DNA from: Sipunculus nudus
Lineage: Eukaryota; Annelida; Sipuncula; Golfingiida; Sipunculidae
Reading direction: 5' to 3'
Length of the DNA stretch: 64,000 nucleotides
Assembly (NCBI GenBank): GCA_026874595.1
Contig: CM049310.1
Span: 38,517,558-38,581,557, forward strand
In this document: positions 57,978 to 64,000 of the stretch, in pieces
Layout of the letters: every line of letters starts with the position of its first letter
Numbering within the stretch: the stretch's first letter is position 1
Made by a program: the position numbers and the translations under genes
The notes under the pieces: generated by a model
What the model was told of the DNA's origin: nothing
Seen by the model: only the letters and a program-made list of their open reading frames with translations
Database searches by the model: none

Positions 57978-58776
57978 CAAAGCAGTAAAATGGTTCACAG
58001 AATGTAAGGTCAGAGGTCAGTGGACAGCTCATGAGAGCTGATGAACAAGCTATAACAGTCTTGATACCGGTACCTGGGTTTACAGTAGTTGAGGTTAATA
58101 CATATATTCATATAATCTACCCACCCAAAGCAGGTTTGACAAGATTTGCATCATTGTATGTATTTTGTATCTCACCCTCTCTCTCTCAGTCATCACTCCA
58201 CCCAACTTATGACAGCCTGGTCCTCGAGAATTAAGGACATAGCGTAATCAGTTGTAATCAGGAAATGGCACACATGCCAGCTATACTTTGTTTTTGAAAT
58301 ACCTGGATTGCTGTTGCTGTTAAGCATTGGTTTAAGTCATGACCAGGTCAGGTTAATGGTTATTCTAGGTGATTTAGCAAAGAGACAGTGAATTTGGATA
58401 TGCATACACAAACAGAAAATCTAGCTCCTGTTGAGTATTTTGCCAGGTTGTGTTTTCTTGTCAAACTTGTATAGGATTAGATGCCCCTTTTAATATGAGA
58501 TGTTAAATGGTGCCAGGAAGCTCTTGCCAGTTTTCATTTTACACAGGTGTGGAGATGCTGTCAGTTGTGAATATATTTACACATAATTTATATATACCCT
58601 ACTGTTATGATGGTAACAGTAAAATTATTATATCCATACACATACGTAAATCAGATACTGGATATGGGGTGTAGAGGGTGATATATCAGGGCTGTGCTTT
58701 ATATGTATATATATATATATGGATAGTTTGATCAATAATATTTAAATGAAATTGAAAAATAAAATTTCTGAGAATA

Positions 58777-58853
<77 letters not shown>

Positions 58854-59600
58854 TATGTATAAATAAGCATTGACATATATGAATATGAAAGGTGTTACTG
58901 GTGTAGATATTATTTTAAGATCGATCAAATATTCAAAATATGCATCAAGATCTCTATGTTTTGTTCTCCGTCTTGCTTTGTTTACCTTGTGTGTGTTTAA
59001 GATTTCTGTGTGCCAGTCTTCTTCACATAAAAAAAGGACTTATATACTTAAATGGTATTGTATATGTATTATTTATATGTGAAGATCGATCATATTTATG
59101 AGTTTTTTGCAAGTTGAGACCATTTGTGCTGTTTCACTATGAGATTACCATAAAGTCATTGAAATTGGAAGTTCAAATTAGTGTTATTTTCAAAAATACT
59201 TTTTTAAAGGAATGAAAAGCCTTTATACGGTCTTGTCCGATTTAATTAGTTATGGATGTAGTTGACATATCTCCAGCTGCATGTTTAATATGTAGTGACA
59301 CTCTGATCTATAAGCCTATAGGTGTAAACAACAATTTAAAAACAGTTATTTCAGTCAGTAATTAGTCATAAACTGGTGAGGTGGTTGATTCACAATTCAC
59401 AGTAAATGTGCATTTAATCTGTAGTGTCCAATTTGAATGCACCTATGACTGAGTTGTAATATGCTTTGGGTTTGATTATATATAGTCAATTACATGCACG
59501 AATGAATTGTATTTAGTGAACGGATAGTAGTAAGGGTCTTATTAATTCTTGTATTTTCATAGGTTTCAAATTCTGTTGCTCTGTAAGTAGTTCATTATAT
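57978..59600 (+). other. KIAA0319L: Probable 3' UTR and 3' flank
   Basis: CpG-poor DNA follows the stop. An AATAAA occurs at 58758-58763, just before a long AT tract, but no cleavage site can be proved. CpG density rises only after about 59.6 kb, so the transcript or its methylated domain may extend 1-1.5 kb past the stop. Confidence 0.5.
58776..58851. repeat. (AT)n microsatellite
   Basis: A TA run of more than 70 bp with one 'acat' interruption, about 800 bp past the stop codon. A shorter TA block precedes it near 58700. Confidence 0.95.
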
Positions 59601-62536
59601 GCCCACCAGATGTCACAACATACTCATCCGTTTTCACGTCGCAGTCCTTTCAGTTTTAGGGTATTCTTGATTAAGTTTAGTGGATTTAGTTTGGCTAGCG
59701 TGATGTGTGTTAAGTTTATTTTATAAGAATCTCATAGAACTTCATTCCAACTATTATGAACTATCATTTAGCATCAACAATCTCATTACACTGTTGACAG
59801 GACGAACGTACATGATTAATTTGTCTTGACTTAAATGAAGAAATCTCCTCAGATCTTTCAATGAAATATACCCGACTAGCAGACCTTGGGGGAGAACGTC
59901 CACGTGCATATTATCGAAGTGATAATTCTTTTACTTTTTGTACTGTGAACTTTTGATTCCTCTTTAAAATGGGGTTTTGAGGGATTTGACTTCTGTACCG
60001 TATGACACTGATTCTCAATTTATTGTTGATTGCCACAACCTTTGTTTGGAACAAATTCAACTCTTCTTGAATACTGGATTGAGTCATATAATTGGTGAAA
60101 GCAGATGTTCCAATGCCATAGGATATAGTAAGAAAGTCCATATATAATTATCAAGGTTTTGTTTGCAACTACAGATTCTATATTAAGCTCTGTTTAATTA
60201 AGTCACTAAAATGTATTGACATTGTTACAAATATGCGAGCCGGGCAAGGAAAAGGTGTTTGGTTATGTGAAAAGAGTCCATTTTAGGCTCTCCTGGCTAT
60301 ATTGACGCCTCCAAATTCGCAAATACACTCCTAGAAACGGGTAAACGGTCCCTGATAACAGAAATAGAAACATTGAATGGGGCATTCAGATCTAGTGGTT
60401 TCTCTTTTGATAAAACTTTTGTGAGTTCAATTTAATACAAACAGCAGAATGCCGTGATGGATACCGAAAATTGGAGATGTTAGCTTAAAGGCATCTCTTG
60501 GTATTATTCTTAGCAGTGGTATCCGTACTGTTCGGTATTGGTTTTGTTCTGTTTTGTTAGCTTTAAATGGGGCAGCCATTGGTCGGCCAAAGAAGTGAAT
60601 GTACTGGGTGGTAGTTGTTAGGTTTGCAAGAATATTAACATGGGTCGGTAACTGGAGCTGATCAGTATTAACAAGAAAATGAAGCTGTTGGTAATTTGCC
60701 CATCGTGAAGGGAAACGAATATTTCTGTGACGAAAGCCACCGAAAGGGAAATATTATACTGACGGTGAAAGTAACACACCGATATTGAACGCAAATACAA
60801 TAAAATGTAATTCTGAATGGGCAATAACCAACTAATTAATTATCATGCCTCGGGGTAGCATTTCATGCGTGGTTGTATTCTACCAAACGAGGCATTAATA
60901 ATGGAATCATGGCGCCAAACATCTATTTGTCTAAGAGAGAAATATAATCACCCAGTTTGTGTTCGAGAAAATAGTCATGTCGACTTTAATTACCCGGGTT
61001 TGACCAGCCCTATCGTTATTTCATTATCAAAGCGCTGACTCATCCGCGGTTCTGTGCGGAGCTGCCGTTTTCTTCCGGTGAGATCATCGTGATGAAAATA
61101 TTTCCCATGAGAGCCCTTGATCCCATCATTTCGCCATCTGCACCCTTGTAGAGTTTTAAGTGTTAATTGCATTTGTCACTGAAACAAATGTTGTTAAGTT
61201 TGAGTTTTCAGTTGTCCAAACAAACGAATTCAACAATGTTTTCAGCAGATTTACAACTAAAAATATGAACTCGCATATACAGTGCACTTATTGGTATTTA
61301 AGCAAGGTAATATCGGATATACATTCAAGTATATTCACATATTAGGGTTTGTGCAGGGTTAAACTTGACCAATTAGGTCATTATTGTTAGATTTACCCTT
61401 AAAATATCGCATACTTTTTATGTTAAATTTACGCTTAAAAATCGACTACTTTTTTAGAGATATCTTTAGTTGCCGGCAATACATACAAAAAATACCTGAT
61501 AAAGTTAGGAATTAAATACTTTGTTTCGGACTTTTTCAGTGGAAACATGGCCTGCTACAATACTTATTTATTAATTACAATTTTGTCTATAAGACAACTA
61601 TTTTCTGTGATACTAGTTTATTAGTTGCTAGTCTCAAACGCTGGAATCACTGACTTATGGGGAGAGGTTGGTATAGATACTTTGTTCATTCTAAAATGTT
61701 CACATGAAATTCAAAAGCGAAGTAACCGTAGCCCTGGTTTAATTAGCCGTCTCGTATCTTCCAAAAGACGTTGACCAAGCTCATTTTAAACCATGACAGT
61801 AATTGATGAATTTTATTTTTCGATTCAATAAAAGTTTGGTCAGTAAATAACTTTCAGTTCCGTGCAGGTTTTATCAGATATCTTTCAGATCTCTGAATTA
61901 TCCATTCTTAAAGGAAATGCCTTGTTTTACATTTTCCCCAGAAGTCAGAATTTGTCAAAAGTTTAGGTAAATATCGAAATATGTGTCAAGGTCATAGAGT
62001 CAGGGAGGTCAAGGTCGCTGGTTGGCGAAAAAAGTGACCTGTTTTTTTTACTGGTTTGACTAGTGAAAGGACGACTAATGGACTAGGTGTCGCAGTGTAA
62101 TTTCGTTGGATATTAACTTGAAATTTGGATATTAAGATCCTAGCCGATGAACCAAGGCCTTTATCTGGTTGCAGCCATGTTGATTAGTGAGTCTGGGGGA
62201 TAAAACAAGAGATGTGATGGATCGGGCAGCTCGGAGGCTGTCAGCCACGGTGATGACCGAACACAAGGTCACGTGGTGCAGGAGGATGATTTATGGTGCT
62301 GTTTAATACCCAAGTTAGTGAGACATTGATCCTGTTGCAAATAGACAGGAGAAAAAACCAGCACTTTTGATGTGACAGAGATATGAGTGATTGGATGTGC
62401 CGGAAATTATTTCCCCTCAGTTTTGACGTTACGGTTTTATTGGAACGATATCTGTAGTAGCCGTATATGCATTTCCACAAATAAAAAATATATTTTTCCT
62501 GGTTTTCGGAAGCGTATGACGGTAGACAATACCTTG

Positions 62537-62537
<1 letters not shown>

Positions 62538-62592
<55 letters not shown>
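62538..62592. repeat. (AT)n microsatellite
   Basis: A pure TA run, with 'catgtata' at its right edge. Tyr/Ile open frames across it are not genes. Confidence 0.95.
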
Positions 62593-62597
<5 letters not shown>

Positions 62598-63505
62598 ATA
62601 TTAACCAATGGAGAATGTCCCACAGGGTTCAAAGTTCAAGGTCACGACTGGTCATATATGGTCAGTTCTGTACAAAGCTGTCATTCTATCATTTCCATCT
62701 TTTTTGCCCCCACCATTTAGTGACGATGAAGAACTGCAAGAGTAAAACTTGGATGATTTCTGAAACAGGATAGTGTTGCAGTATGGGTGTGATGTTTACT
62801 CTGTGATGTCGTTTTTAGTGTTAATTCGGTTTATTTAAAAAATCAGTATCAGTTATGTAGCTATATAAATTATGTATACTTTCGTTATTTTCCTGTTTTC
62901 CTTGTGGTTTTGATTTTGTTAGATTTTGTGGAGTATGGTAAGGCTTAATGTTATGTCCTGGTTAAGCGACAGTATTTGTCAATGCGATATAACATTTGCT
63001 TATTTTCGTTTTTTTTTTTATATACTTTTGGTATTGCTAAAGTGACTAAAGTTCAAACATTATGTGGTATTTTGTAACGAGTCATCTGATTTACAAGATG
63101 GCGTTTAAAAGATATATCTTTAGTTGCATTTCTGTTAAAAAGTTCTATAAGTGACCTGGATTTTTCTTTTAATCTTTCTATCTGTGCGACCGATGATATC
63201 CATTGTTGATGCTCGATCTTGGAAAAAAAATATCCATGAAAATTCACCAGTGAAATTGTAATTATATATTGGGCTTATTTATTAACTAAAGATCTAAATT
63301 GTGATTCATATATTTAAATGATGATGTAATTATAATATACTGGAGTACTTGTACCGAGCACCAGTCTGTGTATCTCGTGCGACTGGGTAGGTGGCAGACG
63401 TTGTAATCTTGTTCATTCCGTGTAAGGATCTCAAATGGTCAAGCAAACGTATTCCGGTTGGATATATTATTATTATTCACCATAATAACCGTCGGTACAC
63501 CGCTA

Positions 63506-63528
63506 ATTACGGTATTATATACCGTAAT
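63506..63528. repeat. Short palindrome, 10-bp arms, 3-nt spacer
   Basis: ATTACGGTAT and ATACCGTAAT are exact inverted copies with a 3-base centre. It could be a protein-binding site or part of a repeat end; nothing nearby decides this. Confidence 0.6.
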
Positions 63529-64000
63529 ACTGTCAGGTTATACCGTCTAAGGGACTCCAAAGGAAGTGTATATATTAGAAAAAACTTTATATTTTCTCAC
63601 AGAAAGATTGAAGATAACATTGAGTACCAGTGAATCATTAAAAAGAAAGAGTCTCAGACGTGAACAGTAGGTAGCGCCAATAAACAGTTTCTTTATGATT
63701 GTAAATAATATTTTCCGAGATTTTAATATATCCTGTTATTTTATATTATCTTATAGGGCAATTTGTTGTAGAAATCTGTCACCATGTCCACCATTACTGT
63801 GTTTAATTTGATGTATACGTCTATGTATAAACACAGGGTGTATGATATATGTGATGTTACTAGCTTTACAATGTGAGTTATCTCCGACCATCGTCAGTTT
63901 TAAAAACTACACTACGCAATTTCCTGGCCGTGTTCTTGCCAGAAAAGAAATCAATGGCTGTTTTTTTTAGAATAATTTGAAACCACATATGATAGTCCAT

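Larger units (their letters stand above)
59601..64000. other. Intergenic region with normal CpG content
   Basis: No gene recognised on either strand; all open frames are under 130 codons and lack family motifs. CpG words are frequent, unlike the rest of the window. It includes a TGGCGCCA palindrome (60911), 'aaggtc' words near 61990-62035 that look like an old repeat, an AT microsatellite and a near-perfect palindrome at 63506. Confidence 0.6.

Noticed and set aside
63093-63105. CAAGATGGCG as a YY1-type promoter mark of a further gene
   Set aside because: A single short motif without coding support downstream is not enough.
63391-63633. 80-codon frame near the right edge
   Set aside because: It contains the palindromic CCGTAAT stretch, has no known motif, and splice context cannot be judged at the window edge.

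Overview
The window is AT-rich animal nuclear DNA. It has GT-AG introns, a tRNA-derived SINE, a LINE, LTR and MITE remnants, long AT dinucleotide tracts, and many short interspersed elements carrying (TCCG)n tracts plus tandem cores. That repeat style matches the 'pearl-like' elements known from bivalves, so the source is most likely a mollusc, probably a bivalve. The species cannot be fixed from sequence alone.

The window holds one host gene, complete at the coding level, on the + strand from 8979 to 57977. I assembled it by hand as 20 coding exons. All have GT/AG borders and all reading phases are compatible. They total 2322 nt including the stop, or 773 residues. The product is a single-pass membrane protein of the KIAA0319/KIAA0319L family: signal peptide, five PKD domains, a conserved linker, a six-cysteine module, one transmembrane helix, and a cytosolic tail with a YTLL sorting motif. 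In vertebrates KIAA0319L is a Golgi/endosome-trafficking receptor, known also as the cellular AAV receptor. The MANSC domain found at the N-terminus of the vertebrate proteins is not visible here.

Layout. 1-8978: CpG-poor non-coding DNA with two old repeats, and no coding region recognised. 8979-9078: signal-peptide exon. 9079-26276: a 17.2 kb intron with an LTR remnant, pearl-like elements, two hAT-like elements and short duplications. 26277-48725: exons 2-9 in large repeat-laden introns, including a SINE pair, a 1 kb element with 12-bp inverted ends, and an antisense 5'-truncated LINE inside an older repeat. 49775-57977: exons 10-20, compact, with one MITE in intron 17. 57978-64000: 3' UTR and intergenic DNA without a recognised gene.

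CpG dinucleotides are rare from base 1 to about 59 kb and common from about 59.6 kb onward. Invertebrate genomes often methylate, and so deplete CpG in, transcribed gene bodies. The shift therefore suggests a transcription unit that begins at or before the left edge of the window and ends near 59 kb.

No operon, CRISPR, bacterial or viral gene was seen. The most unusual items are the common architecture of unrelated-looking repeat families (tandem cores of about 145-152 bp), an LTR remnant with three tandem tRNA-Leu-type primer sites, and a GATCTCCGGG cluster at the 5' side of the LINE.
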